Shown one piece after another: positions 23,353-32,064 of a stretch of 33,347 bases of DNA. The notes under the pieces were generated by a model. That model was not told the DNA's origin, ran no database searches, and was given only the letters and a program-made list of their open reading frames with translations. Each line of letters starts with the position of its first letter. Positions within the stretch are counted from its first letter, which is position 1. Source of the DNA: a virus; IMG/VR virus record IMGVR_UViG_3300048015_000350, positions 1-33,347 of that record; one strand, given 5' to 3'. The translations under genes were made by a program, and so were the position numbers.

Positions 23353-24023
23353 TGACCGGCGATCAGTCCGACATGGTTTCTCGGCTGAAGGCCGTCCTGC
23401 CGCCAGCTTGGTTTCCTGACACGACGCCCGTGCTCGACAGCTTGCTGTCCGGCCTTGGGAGCGTATGGTCCTGGGTATACGCGCTGATCGCCTTTGTCGG
23501 GCAGCAGACGCGCATAGCGACAGCGGGCGGTGTTTGGCTTGACATGATTGCGAACGATCTGTTTGGGGCCAGTCTCCAACGCAATCAGGGCGAAGCTGAT
23601 GATCCGTTCCGAAACCGTATCACGCAAGAGATCACGCGCACCCGCGGCACTCGTGCGGCGATCATCGCCACTCTGACCGACCTGACTGGCCGGGCGCCGA
23701 CAGTGTTTGAGCCAGCGCGTTCAGCCGATACCGGCGGATGGGGTTCGCAGTCCGGCGGCTTTAATGGCTTCGCGTATGGGGAGGCTGGTGGCTGGGGCAA
23801 CCTGGATATGCCTTTCCAGGTGCTGGTGACAGCCTACCGCCCGGCCGGGACCGGCATTGCGTATGTGAGCGGCTGGGGTGGTCCCGGCGGCTACGGCGTG
23901 GGACCGATCGAGTATGGCGACGAGGCCATGATCGAGGGATCGGTCACGGATGCCGATATCTACGCCGCCGTGGCGGCCGTTCTGCCGACGACTGCGACAG
24001 CCTGGACCCAAATCAGCAACTGA
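23352..24023 (+). CDS. Tail protein I-like (baseplate wedge)
   Basis: 223-residue protein in the gpI position after gpJ. Residues 1-70 contain helices (VSRLKAVLPPAWFPDTTPVL, then DSLLSGLGSVWSWVYALIAF) and a segment GGVWLDMIANDLFGASLQRN typical of tail protein I / YmfQ. Residues 76-125 (DDPFRNRITQEITRTRGTRA, then AIIATLTDLTG) are the conserved core. Residues 130-190 are Gly/Trp-rich (GGWGSQSGGFNGFAYGEAGG), then helices at the end. The short gap after the stop leads to the fibre gene. It links the baseplate to the fibre. Family call is firm; the Gly/Trp part is an extra feature. Confidence 0.85.
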   Translation: MTGDQSDMVSRLKAVLPPAWFPDTTPVLDSLLSGLGSVWSWVYALIAFVGQQTRIATAGGVWLDMIANDLFGASLQRNQGEADDPFRNRITQEITRTRGTRAAIIATLTDLTGRAPTVFEPARSADTGGWGSQSGGFNGFAYGEAGGWGNLDMPFQVLVTAYRPAGTGIAYVSGWGGPGGYGVGPIEYGDEAMIEGSVTDADIYAAVAAVLPTTATAWTQISN

Positions 24024-24037
24024 ATGCCGAGGACACC

Positions 24038-25291
24038 GTGGATCGAAATCTGGTCTACCCAGGCGCCATACCGCTGGACACCGATATCCTGTCGCTCAAT
24101 CGCAACGCGATGGTGGCGCTGGGATTCTTGGCGCAGGCTTGTCTGGGAACGAACACGGTCGTCGATGGGCTAGCTTGCACGCCCACATCGCCGGCGTCGT
24201 TAGGCGTGCAGATCGGTCCCGGCAGCATCAGCCAGCTGAGTGTCGTGGACGCATCCGCCTATGGATCGTTGGCAGCGGATCCCAGCGATGCACTGGTCAA
24301 GATGGGGATCAATCTGACAGCCCAGACTCTCGGGGGCCTGCTGGCACCGACATCGCAGGGGCAGTCGATCGCCTATCTGATCCAAGCGACGCTAAGCGAG
24401 ATCGATATTGATCCGCTTGTACTCGCGTACTACAATGCTTCAAATCCGTCTCAGCCTTATTCCGGCCCGAATGGTAGCAACGTAGCACAGAAAACGCTTC
24501 GGACTCAGATTGTTGAGTTGGAGGTGAAACCAGGCGCCTCGGCGACCACCGGCTCACAAGCCCTGCCGCCCGTCGATGATGGCTGGGTGGGGCTTTATTC
24601 CGTAACTATCGCGTATGGTCAGCTTGGGGTTACTTCGAGCAACATCGCGGTCTTGCCCCAGGCGCCATTTATCAATTTTAAGCTGCCTCAACTGAGGCCG
24701 GGCTTCGCATCCGGGGTTCAGACATTTAATACCCCTGGTGAATTCACCTTCACGGTGCCGGATGGCGTAACCCAGGTCGAAGCCGAAGTATGGGGCGCGG
24801 GCTCCGGTAGTTTTGCTTCAGTCTCTGGTATGCCAAGCGGTGGGGCCGGCGGTGGAGGTTACGCACGCGGTCGCGTGATCGGCCTGACGGCCGGAGCCGT
24901 GATTGGTGTGGTGGTTGGGGCGGGCGGCTCTGGCGGCACGGGAAGCACTAATGCGACGCCGGGCGGATCATCGAGCTTCGGAACCATCAGCGCAACCGGT
25001 GGTGGGTTGAACCCGCAAGCCAATGCATCCTCTCCTCAGAACGGCGCGCCGGGTGGGCTTGGCGTCGGCGGTGATCTCAATGCCGGGGGGTCATCCGGAC
25101 AAGCCGGAATTTCCAATGTTGGTGGCCTCGGGGGAGCGGCTCCGCTCGGCGGGGCGCAGAACAGCGGAACGGCCGGCAACAGCGGCATATTTCCCGGCGG
25201 GGGTGCGTCGGGCGCCGGGACGGGGTCGGCTGGCACCCAGGCCAACCCGGGTGCCAGCGGTGCTCACGGTTGTGTGATCGTTAGGTGGTGA
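24038..25291 (+). CDS. Tail fibre with glycine-rich tip
   Basis: 417-residue protein beginning with GTG 24038 after a GAGG site. Residues 1-45 are an attachment region (VYPGAIPLDTDILSLNRNAM, then VALGFLAQACLG). Residues 46-225 form an ordered fibre part (SPASLGVQIGPGSISQLSVV, then NVAQKTLRTQIVELEVKPG). Residues 226-417 are a glycine-rich domain (QTFNTPGEFTFTVPDGVTQV, then WGAGSGSFASV, then GAGGGGYARGRVIGLTAGAV) ending HGCVIVRW. This tail end matches the PGxxTFTVP-type glycine-rich domain of phage tail tips and adhesins. Likely receptor-binding or adaptor fibre. A second frame from 24024 is a shadow. Confidence 0.85.
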   Translation: MDRNLVYPGAIPLDTDILSLNRNAMVALGFLAQACLGTNTVVDGLACTPTSPASLGVQIGPGSISQLSVVDASAYGSLAADPSDALVKMGINLTAQTLGGLLAPTSQGQSIAYLIQATLSEIDIDPLVLAYYNASNPSQPYSGPNGSNVAQKTLRTQIVELEVKPGASATTGSQALPPVDDGWVGLYSVTIAYGQLGVTSSNIAVLPQAPFINFKLPQLRPGFASGVQTFNTPGEFTFTVPDGVTQVEAEVWGAGSGSFASVSGMPSGGAGGGGYARGRVIGLTAGAVIGVVVGAGGSGGTGSTNATPGGSSSFGTISATGGGLNPQANASSPQNGAPGGLGVGGDLNAGGSSGQAGISNVGGLGGAAPLGGAQNSGTAGNSGIFPGGGASGAGTGSAGTQANPGASGAHGCVIVRW

Positions 25292-25294
25292 CCA

Positions 25295-25561
25295 ATGAGA
25301 ACGTATGTGCGCATTGAAGACGGCCGGGTCGCTGAGTTCTTCAGCACGGCCTCCGATATCAGACAGCTGTTCCATCCGAGTCTTATTTGGGTGGACGTGA
25401 CAGGCCAAGCCGATGTGAAGCTTGGCTGGACATTTGATGGCAAGACATTTGCCGCGCCGGCTACGGTCGTTCCGCCAAAACAAGAAGTCTTGACGGTCGC
25501 CGAGTTGCAGCGACGGTTGGAATTGCTTTCCGCGCAGATCAACAAACTGACGGGTCATTGA
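25295..25561 (+). CDS. Small tail/fibre-associated protein
   Basis: 88-residue protein, ATG 25295, three bases after the fibre stop. Its pattern (RTYVRIEDGRVAEFFSTASD, then IRQLFHPSLIWVDVTGQ, then GWTFDGKTF) recurs in short proteins next to fibres of proteobacterial phages. The C-terminal 25 residues are a helix (LTVAELQRRLELLSAQINKL) that could form a coiled coil with another fibre protein. Function is likely fibre assembly or a short fibre component; the family name is not certain. Confidence 0.65.
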   Translation: MRTYVRIEDGRVAEFFSTASDIRQLFHPSLIWVDVTGQADVKLGWTFDGKTFAAPATVVPPKQEVLTVAELQRRLELLSAQINKLTGH

Positions 25562-25612
25562 CAGGCCGGCTTTCATTGACTCCGGCTCCGCTGATCCTAA
25601 CTGGAGGCTTCC

Positions 25613-26095
25613 ATGGCGACGACCGCGACGCATGTCTGGATTCCAAGCTGCGCGCGTGTTGTGTTCCTGGACGGGTTTGTGCCCTATGCGCGCGGCAGCA
25701 CACCGCCGGCGCCACCCGTCCTGACTTGGCCGGACAAGGATCCGGCCGATGTGTTAGATTATCAATTAAACATCTCTGCCGCAGCGATTGGCAATGAGGG
25801 CGACAGCATTGCTACGCTCGATGTGGGGATCAGCCCGAACGCCACGGGTGATCTTGAGCTCATGCAATCGACCGCGAATGGACTGTCGGCCGTGTTATGG
25901 CTTCAGGGTGGCCAAGCTGGCACTACCTATAGCGTAACGATTGCTGTCGGCACAACCAACGGGCGCACATTGCAGCGGACGGTACTTCTTCCCTGTGTAG
26001 CGCTATCATCGACCATCTCGCCCCCGGACGCGTTGCAGACGAACAGTGGCGCGCCCGTTCTTGACGAGGATGGTGAACCCTTGTTGGCGTTTTGA
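25613..26095 (+). CDS. Phage fibre-tail adaptor-like protein
   Basis: 160-residue protein, ATG 25613 preceded by GGAGG. Residues 1-35 are a short N-terminal segment (VWIPSCARVVFLDGFVPYAR). Residues 37-130 hold an Ig-like beta sandwich with the signature LTWPDKDPADVLDYQLNISA, then SIATLDVGISPN and SAVLWLQGGQAGTTYSVTIA. That order, with W-x-x-K-D-P and a D-Y strand, matches the fibre-tail adaptor family as I recall it. The C-terminus, PVLDEDGEPLLAF, is likely a docking tail. It probably links baseplate and fibres. The call rests on the motif and position. Confidence 0.7.
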   Translation: MATTATHVWIPSCARVVFLDGFVPYARGSTPPAPPVLTWPDKDPADVLDYQLNISAAAIGNEGDSIATLDVGISPNATGDLELMQSTANGLSAVLWLQGGQAGTTYSVTIAVGTTNGRTLQRTVLLPCVALSSTISPPDALQTNSGAPVLDEDGEPLLAF

Positions 26096-26146
26096 TGCCG
26101 GATCCAATGCCTCTCATGCCATCCTCCGCCATGGGGTTCCATTGAC

Positions 26147-28891
26147 ATGCCCACCATTGACGAACTTCCAGCCGCCACAGCTTCCGCCGATACCGATGAG
26201 CTGATTGTTAGCCAGTCCGGGATCACACGCAAGCTGACGCGGGCGCAGCTGCTGGCGGGCCTTCAGTCGGAATTCACCGCCGGCGCCGGTCAGCTGCTCG
26301 GCAATTCGTCTGGAGGCGGAGGTACCGAAGGAATTTCCGTTGGCAACAACCTGATTCTGGCCAACGGAACGCTGTCGGCGACGTCGACGCCGTTTGTCAT
26401 TTCAGCGCTACCGACTGGCACGGCGCCGGCATCGACCGACCTGGTGGCATTCTCGCAGGGCGGAACTAACGTCGCCGTCACATACAACCAGTTTGTATCT
26501 GGGCTTTCCTCGCTTTCATCAATTAACGCCTCGCATTTTAACATTACGCCGACCGGAAGTACATCGGTTCTGCAGTTGGGGCAGTTCGCTGCCAATACCA
26601 TCCAGAAGAGTGGCGCCCAGATGTCTGGCCCACTGCTGCTGGCGAGCGACCCCACCTTGCCGCTGCAAGCGGCGACCATGGAGTACGTGCAGAACCAGGT
26701 GACGGCTGCCGCGGCCGGGGCCATCACCAACTCTGGCGGTACGATCTCCGGTCTTCTTTCGGCTCATGGTGGCCTGGACGTCAGTGTGACGCGCAATTGG
26801 TCTGGCGGGACCAACTACAACGACGCGAATCCGACGCAAGCTGGCCTTTCGGGCGTGCAGTCTTTCAGCGGTACCGTGGCAGCTCAGAGTCAGGCATCCA
26901 GCGGCACCATGCTCAATGAACTGCTGGTGCAGGACAGCCTGAATGCAGGTCTTGCCGGTGGTGCCGTCGGATTTAATATACAGCATAATGTGGCTGGCGC
27001 CACTGCGCAGGGTGCGCGCACGGCGTTGCAAAGCACGCTTCAAGTGCAGGGCCCGACCGGAAATACGGGGGGTTCATACAGCGGTATCGAGGCTTCCTGC
27101 ATCGCGTCAGGCAACGACAATGGAACAGCAGCCAACCCCTCCGGCGGGATCGTTGGTATTAACACGGTTTCTCAACTTGGCTCCACCTGCACTCACTGGG
27201 GTAGCTGCGTTGGGCATGAGCTGGACTTAGGTGTCGCTGCCGGGGCGAACGTCCAGACTCTATTTGGCTTGCATGTCGGGACGCCTGGCAATCATGCGGT
27301 CAACGGCTCGCTCGACGATATCGCCATTCACATATCGGGAAGCACTGGCCAATCCGCGTTCTGGAATACCGGGATTGGATTCGGTGCCAACACAAAGCCG
27401 ACTGCTTTTGGTCCAAACTCCACGCTTATCAAGGCCTATCCCGCGATCGGCGCCAGCACGCTGGCTGTGCAGTGCGGCCTGGATTGGACCGCTCTACAGA
27501 CGACCGGCAATATGATGCAAACGCCGGGCTACCAACTGAGCGGTTATGGGCAGATAACGCAGACCCTCACCAACCCTGGACCGTCATCGGCGGCGATTGT
27601 GCCGCATGAGATCACCTTCAGTCCGACGGCCGACCGTGGCGTGAACGGCTATACGGGCTTCTCCGCCCAGGTGATCGCCGGCACGATCAGTCAGAACCCT
27701 GACAATAGCGGGTCGCGCTTCAACACCGAGTACGTTTCAGTTCAGCTTACTACCCAGACAACTTCGGGTACTGGCAGCATTGGCCACTCAGCGATCGGGA
27801 CACATGTCTCGAAGCTGCTACCGGTGCAGGCCAACGGCACCGTTTACAACATGGGGAGCAACGATACTCTACCCGCTTGCTGGAGCCTATATGGCACGGC
27901 TGTCGATCAGAGCAATCTGCCGACCAGCAAGTCCGGTCCGCTGGCGTGTCAGGAATTTGACATGCAGGTGAATGCCATCGACGACCAAGGCGTGCGCGGT
28001 GGCTACGCCTTCAATGCCGACACGAAGCTGTCGCTTTCTTCGAACGGTATACCTGCCACGGTTGCGCAAGGCTTCTACACCTTCGGGCTGAATGACACCT
28101 GGATTTGGACAGGGCATCGCACCGGCGGTAATCATATCATGTCGGCGCACGACTGCCGTGCCGTGACCGGGCCGGAAACGTCAGTGCGCGTGGCCTCTAC
28201 GGGTACCACAGTTGCTGTAGCAAACGTCACGCCTTATACAATCGGAAGCAACGACAGCGGAACAGGGGTTACTCTGGGCGGCCCTGGGTCTAACCCGATC
28301 AACAATGTCAAGATCGGCTCCAATACCTATCAGGTTACTGCGGCAACGCTGGATGGTCCGGGCCAGCGGTCTGGGGTGTTAACCTTGTCGTCCGCGCTGC
28401 AAGGCACTGATGGGGCAGCGGGCAATGGCGTTGCGCGGCCCTTCTATGCGCTGATCATGCGGACCGGCGACAGGATCGCGTTCGACTACGATGGCAATGT
28501 TCAGATGTTTTATGACTCTTCCGTCTTCAACGGCGGAGGTGGTATTCATGTCAAATCTAGCCTGGATGTGGATGGTTCGATCGCGACTGGTGCCGGTAAC
28601 GGGCTTACCGTCGGCTCGGGTGGTATAACATCTTCTGGTGCTATCAGCGCGCTGGGTGGCCTTACCAGCAGCACAGGCGTCAATGTAACCGGTGGGTTTC
28701 TACAGCCTTCCTCATTCACGGTTGCGGGCTTGCCAAATGCAAGTTCCACCCCCGCTAATGCGATCATCTGGGTATCGAATGCCCTGAAACCGGGCGAGGC
28801 ATCCGGGTCCGGAAGCGGCGTTCTAGCTTGCCGCAACGCTGCTGGCACCGCTTGGTTACGGATAGGTGACTACACCGCCCTAGCCGCTTAG
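26147..28891 (+). CDS. Large tail fibre protein (914 residues)
   Basis: Starts at ATG 26147 with a weak ribosome-binding site. Residues 1-80 are an attachment module ([41 protein letters not shown]) shared with the next large fibre. Residues 85-120 repeat the ADL-like module ([25 protein letters not shown]). Residues 150-190 form a shaft-like stretch ([20 protein letters not shown], then [17 protein letters not shown]), a pattern common in phage fibres. The central part (200-670) is beta-rich and Gly/Ser/Asn-rich, likely the receptor-binding head. Residues 678-763 resemble the capsid insert. The end ([15 protein letters not shown]) is typical of fibre C-termini. No intramolecular chaperone or catalytic motif was recognised. 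Confidence 0.85.
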   Translation: MPTIDELPAATASADTDELIVSQSGITRKLTRAQLLAGLQSEFTAGAGQLLGNSSGGGGTEGISVGNNLILANGTLSATSTPFVISALPTGTAPASTDLVAFSQGGTNVAVTYNQFVSGLSSLSSINASHFNITPTGSTSVLQLGQFAANTIQKSGAQMSGPLLLASDPTLPLQAATMEYVQNQVTAAAAGAITNSGGTISGLLSAHGGLDVSVTRNWSGGTNYNDANPTQAGLSGVQSFSGTVAAQSQASSGTMLNELLVQDSLNAGLAGGAVGFNIQHNVAGATAQGARTALQSTLQVQGPTGNTGGSYSGIEASCIASGNDNGTAANPSGGIVGINTVSQLGSTCTHWGSCVGHELDLGVAAGANVQTLFGLHVGTPGNHAVNGSLDDIAIHISGSTGQSAFWNTGIGFGANTKPTAFGPNSTLIKAYPAIGASTLAVQCGLDWTALQTTGNMMQTPGYQLSGYGQITQTLTNPGPSSAAIVPHEITFSPTADRGVNGYTGFSAQVIAGTISQNPDNSGSRFNTEYVSVQLTTQTTSGTGSIGHSAIGTHVSKLLPVQANGTVYNMGSNDTLPACWSLYGTAVDQSNLPTSKSGPLACQEFDMQVNAIDDQGVRGGYAFNADTKLSLSSNGIPATVAQGFYTFGLNDTWIWTGHRTGGNHIMSAHDCRAVTGPETSVRVASTGTTVAVANVTPYTIGSNDSGTGVTLGGPGSNPINNVKIGSNTYQVTAATLDGPGQRSGVLTLSSALQGTDGAAGNGVARPFYALIMRTGDRIAFDYDGNVQMFYDSSVFNGGGGIHVKSSLDVDGSIATGAGNGLTVGSGGITSSGAISALGGLTSSTGVNVTGGFLQPSSFTVAGLPNASSTPANAIIWVSNALKPGEASGSGSGVLACRNAAGTAWLRIGDYTALAA

Positions 28892-28901
28892 CCGAAGCTG
28901 C

Positions 28902-28920
28902 GGCCCCCTCGCGGGCGGCC
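28902..28920 (+). other. GC-rich hairpin after the 914-residue fibre
   Basis: GGCCCCC (28902-28908) can pair with GGG-GGCC (28913-28915 and 28917-28920, one bulged C) around the loop TCGC. It lies 11 bases after the stop, in the 125-base gap before the next fibre. No run of T follows, so a rho-independent terminator is doubtful; it may instead affect mRNA stability. Confidence 0.3.
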
Positions 28921-29016
28921 AGCCGCTTTCGTAGCGCAATCGACGAGGCAGAGCGGCGTCTGGCGTCTTCACGGCGGTTCGCTTTGGCGTGCCGGCATCA
29001 ACACACGAGAAGCGAC

Positions 29017-32000
29017 ATGCCAACCATACAGCAGCTTCCGGCCGCCACCAGCGTCGGTAACCAGGACGAGTTGCCGCTTTACCAGGATGGACAAACCGTC
29101 TCCGTCACGGTGGGGACGCTGTTGGCGGGCACCCAGCCTGTAATCAGCATCGCGTCACAGTCACTGCTTGGGCGCAATAGCATCGGGCCGGGCGGTCCCG
29201 AGCAAGTGGGTGTCGGGCTTGGCTTGGCGTTGGCGACAGGGACGCTGGCAAGCACGGGGCTTGATCATGCCAGCTTTGTCGAGCAGACAGCATTGACGCT
29301 GACTGACGAAGCGATCCTTAACAGCAGCGGCACACCGATGCGTATGCAGCTGCCGCTGCTTCGGGGTTTGTTTTCGGCCGGTGAGAATGTTACGATTGAT
29401 CAGAACGGAACGATCACCGCGACTGGGAATGGGTTGCAAGGCCCGCCTGGCACGCCGGGGACGGGGATCACGGTCGGCGTCGGCGCGCCTCAGGGAGCCG
29501 CCACGGTTAGTGGCAACAGCTACGTTGATGCCGCGACGGGCAATCTTTACTTTGCTGCCGGTACAGACTGGTCGCTGGTCGGCAACATCGCCGGTCCGGC
29601 CGGTCCGCAAGGTCCAACAGGGCCGGCCGGGCCTGCCGGGGTAGCGGGCCCCGCCGGTGTGGCCGGTCCTGCCGGTGCGCAAGGCCCGTTAGGGCTGATC
29701 GGCCCCGCTGGTCCAGCGGGCCCAGTGGGGGCGGCGGGCCCGGCGGGTGCCCAGGGCCCCGCCGGTGCCGCGGGGCCGGCGGGTCCAGCCGGCGCGCAGG
29801 GACCCGTCGGCGCCAGCGGAACTTCGCTGCTCAGCGGGTCGGGTGCACCGGCCGCCGGCCTGGGTGTGGACGGCGACACGTTCCTCAACACCGCTACAGG
29901 CGATCTTTATGTTCGCGCTGGTGGGGCCTGGACCAAAAGCGCCAACATCACCGGGCCGGCAGGCGCACCGGGGACGCCGGGATCATCCGTTACGATCACT
30001 GGCCTGCCGACGATAACCGCCCTGGGCGCGGCTGACCTGGTAGGGGTGAGTCACGGTGGCTCCGATCATGCGATCAGCTACGCCAACTTTCTGAGCGGGG
30101 AGACGATCGACGAGGTCCAGGCGGCGACAGCGGCCGGGGATACCGACGTAGTCCTGGTGGGCCAGGGAGGCAGCTCGCTCCTAGCCCAGACGTTTAGTGG
30201 TGTTTGGACGTGGATCAGCGGCAAGCTGCCAGGATACCGGCTACCGGTTGCGGAGCTGACCGCCAACACGACGCTGAATGTGGCGACCCATAACGCTCGG
30301 GTACTGGTCTGCTCGCTGCCGCTGACGCTGACGGCCAACCCGTCCGCCATGGGATCCGGCTTTGTCTGCGACGTCATCAACGCCTCCACCGGCGCGATCG
30401 TGCTGAGTTCCATTACGAGCTCGACCGGCGTGCCGAGCATCGCCGCCGGTCAGTCCGCGCGTATCTATGCGGCGACCTACTCGGGCGGCACTCTTGTCTA
30501 CGCAGCTCTGGCTGTTGCGAACGTCAATCCGCTTCCCGGGCAGGTTACCGCGGTAACGATTGGCACCACGACCTCGCAATCCGTGTCGCTGTCTTGGTTG
30601 GAGCCTGCAAGCGGCTTGGCAACGGGCTACATCATCCAGTCTCGCTTGACCGGCACATCGAGCTGGAGCCAGTTGGTCGTGAGCGGCACAAGTGGGACCG
30701 TGACCGGTCTGAACGCATCCACGTCCTATGACTTCACTGTGATCTCGACGAATAGCGCCGGGTTGGGACCTGCCTCGGCCCTCGTGCAGGCGACCACGCT
30801 GGCGACCGTGGCGGTGCTTTCGGCTCAGGTCACGGCGCTGACCGTCGGAGCGGCCACTCAGACGACGCTGGCCCTGTCATGGTCCGCGGCGAGCGGTGCG
30901 ACTAGCTACGTGGTGCAGTATCGACCCAGCGGGAGCACCACCTGGACGACATATGCCGCCAACGTGACGGCAACCAGCGTGACCGTCATGGGTTTGCTGG
31001 CCGGCACGGTCTATAGTTTCCAGGTAGCAGCCGTCAGCACCGGCGGAACCGGGCCCTATTCCGCGATCGTACAGGGTGAGACCACTGCGTCCGCAGTCGC
31101 GACAGTACCGGGGCAGGTTACTGGATTGGCGACAGGCGCGGTCACTACCGCTTCGATCGCGTTGAGCTGGACTTCAACGGCGGCCGCTACTAGCTATATT
31201 GTGCAGTATCGAACGCATGGGGGGTCGACCTGGAATACCGCTGCCAGCAGTATTGCGGGGACTTCAGATGTCGTTAACGGCCTGACTGCGGGTACGGCAT
31301 ATGATTTCCAGGTCGCTGCGACCAACAGTGCAGGGATAGGCGCTTATTCGTCGGTCGTCACGGCTACAACGACTTCGTCGACGCTGGCTTTGCCCGGCGC
31401 GGTCACCGGACTGGCGGTCGGGACGGCGACCAACACGACTTTGCCCTTGAGCTGGACCAATCCGGCCAGCGGAGGCGCTATCGCCGACATCACGGTGCAG
31501 TATCGCACGCCGAGCGGCACCGGCACCTGGGTCACCGCTAGCAGCACTGTCCCCGCGACGCAGACCAGTTTCACAATCAATGGCTTGACCGCCGGCACCG
31601 GCTATGACGTGCAGGTGTTCGCGACAAATGCCAGCGGCGCTGGCCCCGCCGATGTGCTTCCGGATGTAAGCACCAGTTCTGCGTCGACGATCCCGAACTA
31701 TTATCTGACCAATTTCAACAACGACTCACTACCGCCAAACACCAGCTATTCGATCGCCGCCGGCGGAACCCTCAATTGCTTTGTGAACACGAACAGCGAA
31801 GGCGGCGGCAGTTACGCCTTTCCAGCAGCGGTGTGGTTCTTCACCACTCAGGACCTCAGCACGATCCAGTCGGTGGGCGCGACGATCAACGGTACCGGCG
31901 GCAAGGAAACGCTGAGCAGTGGCTATGCCTACGGCTGGGTCGCGCCATGCTATGTGCCGATGCCGGCCAGCCCTGGCACATGGTATGTCTGGGCCGCCGC

Positions 32001-32064
32001 GGTCGATAGCAACGGCGTGATCGGCTCCACGGTGCACGGGCCAGCCTTCACGGTGACGGCATAA
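29017..32064 (+). CDS. Large fibre with collagen-like and fibronectin III domains
   Basis: 1015-residue protein; the frame opens at 28984, but ATG 29017 gives the same MPTI(Q)QLPAAT start as the preceding fibre. Residues 1-82 are the shared attachment module ([31 protein letters not shown]). Residues 139-150, 192-268 and 311-325 are Gly-X-Y collagen-like stretches, interrupted by [20 protein letters not shown] and [20 protein letters not shown] units. Residues 328-360 are an [20 protein letters not shown] module. Residues 508-885 are four fibronectin III domains, and the last 125 residues are beta-rich ([31 protein letters not shown]). Probable long fibre: the stem extends reach and the Fn3 domains may bind surface sugars. 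The stop overlaps the next ATG by one base (TAATG). Confidence 0.88.
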   Translation: MPTIQQLPAATSVGNQDELPLYQDGQTVSVTVGTLLAGTQPVISIASQSLLGRNSIGPGGPEQVGVGLGLALATGTLASTGLDHASFVEQTALTLTDEAILNSSGTPMRMQLPLLRGLFSAGENVTIDQNGTITATGNGLQGPPGTPGTGITVGVGAPQGAATVSGNSYVDAATGNLYFAAGTDWSLVGNIAGPAGPQGPTGPAGPAGVAGPAGVAGPAGAQGPLGLIGPAGPAGPVGAAGPAGAQGPAGAAGPAGPAGAQGPVGASGTSLLSGSGAPAAGLGVDGDTFLNTATGDLYVRAGGAWTKSANITGPAGAPGTPGSSVTITGLPTITALGAADLVGVSHGGSDHAISYANFLSGETIDEVQAATAAGDTDVVLVGQGGSSLLAQTFSGVWTWISGKLPGYRLPVAELTANTTLNVATHNARVLVCSLPLTLTANPSAMGSGFVCDVINASTGAIVLSSITSSTGVPSIAAGQSARIYAATYSGGTLVYAALAVANVNPLPGQVTAVTIGTTTSQSVSLSWLEPASGLATGYIIQSRLTGTSSWSQLVVSGTSGTVTGLNASTSYDFTVISTNSAGLGPASALVQATTLATVAVLSAQVTALTVGAATQTTLALSWSAASGATSYVVQYRPSGSTTWTTYAANVTATSVTVMGLLAGTVYSFQVAAVSTGGTGPYSAIVQGETTASAVATVPGQVTGLATGAVTTASIALSWTSTAAATSYIVQYRTHGGSTWNTAASSIAGTSDVVNGLTAGTAYDFQVAATNSAGIGAYSSVVTATTTSSTLALPGAVTGLAVGTATNTTLPLSWTNPASGGAIADITVQYRTPSGTGTWVTASSTVPATQTSFTINGLTAGTGYDVQVFATNASGAGPADVLPDVSTSSASTIPNYYLTNFNNDSLPPNTSYSIAAGGTLNCFVNTNSEGGGSYAFPAAVWFFTTQDLSTIQSVGATINGTGGKETLSSGYAYGWVAPCYVPMPASPGTWYVWAAAVDSNGVIGSTVHGPAFTVTA
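29590..29820 (+). repeat. Collagen-like Gly-X-Y repeat region
   Basis: About 25 consecutive Gly-X-Y triplets, mainly GPA, GPQ, GAQ, GPV and GAA (residues 192-268), with one irregular step. In DNA it appears as repeated ggcccngcgggt-like 9-base units. The G-x-x periodicity is typical of phage collagen-like fibres that fold as triple-stranded stems. Confidence 0.88.
30538..31671 (+). repeat. Four tandem fibronectin III repeats
   Basis: Units at residues about 508-594, 602-690, 698-786 and 793-885 share a V-(T)-x-L/V start, an LSW strand, a YxVQYR-like strand, GLxAGTxYxFxV and ATNSAGxG(P/A) ends. The second and third are the closest pair ([14 protein letters not shown] versus [14 protein letters not shown]). 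Fn3 units of this style are common in phage fibres and secreted glycan-active enzymes. Confidence 0.9.

Noticed and set aside
15191-24023. Interpretation as a tailocin or extracellular contractile injection system.
   Set aside because: The complete terminase, portal, scaffold and capsid genes upstream in the same operon indicate a full virion, not a headless tail particle.
28892-29016. Rho-independent terminator between the two large fibres.
   Set aside because: A GC hairpin exists but no T-run follows, so termination is not supported and only the hairpin is recorded.
29590-29820. Regular short DNA repeats, considered as a CRISPR or other repeat array.
   Set aside because: The periodicity is 9 bases and keeps the Gly-X-Y reading frame; there are no spacers.
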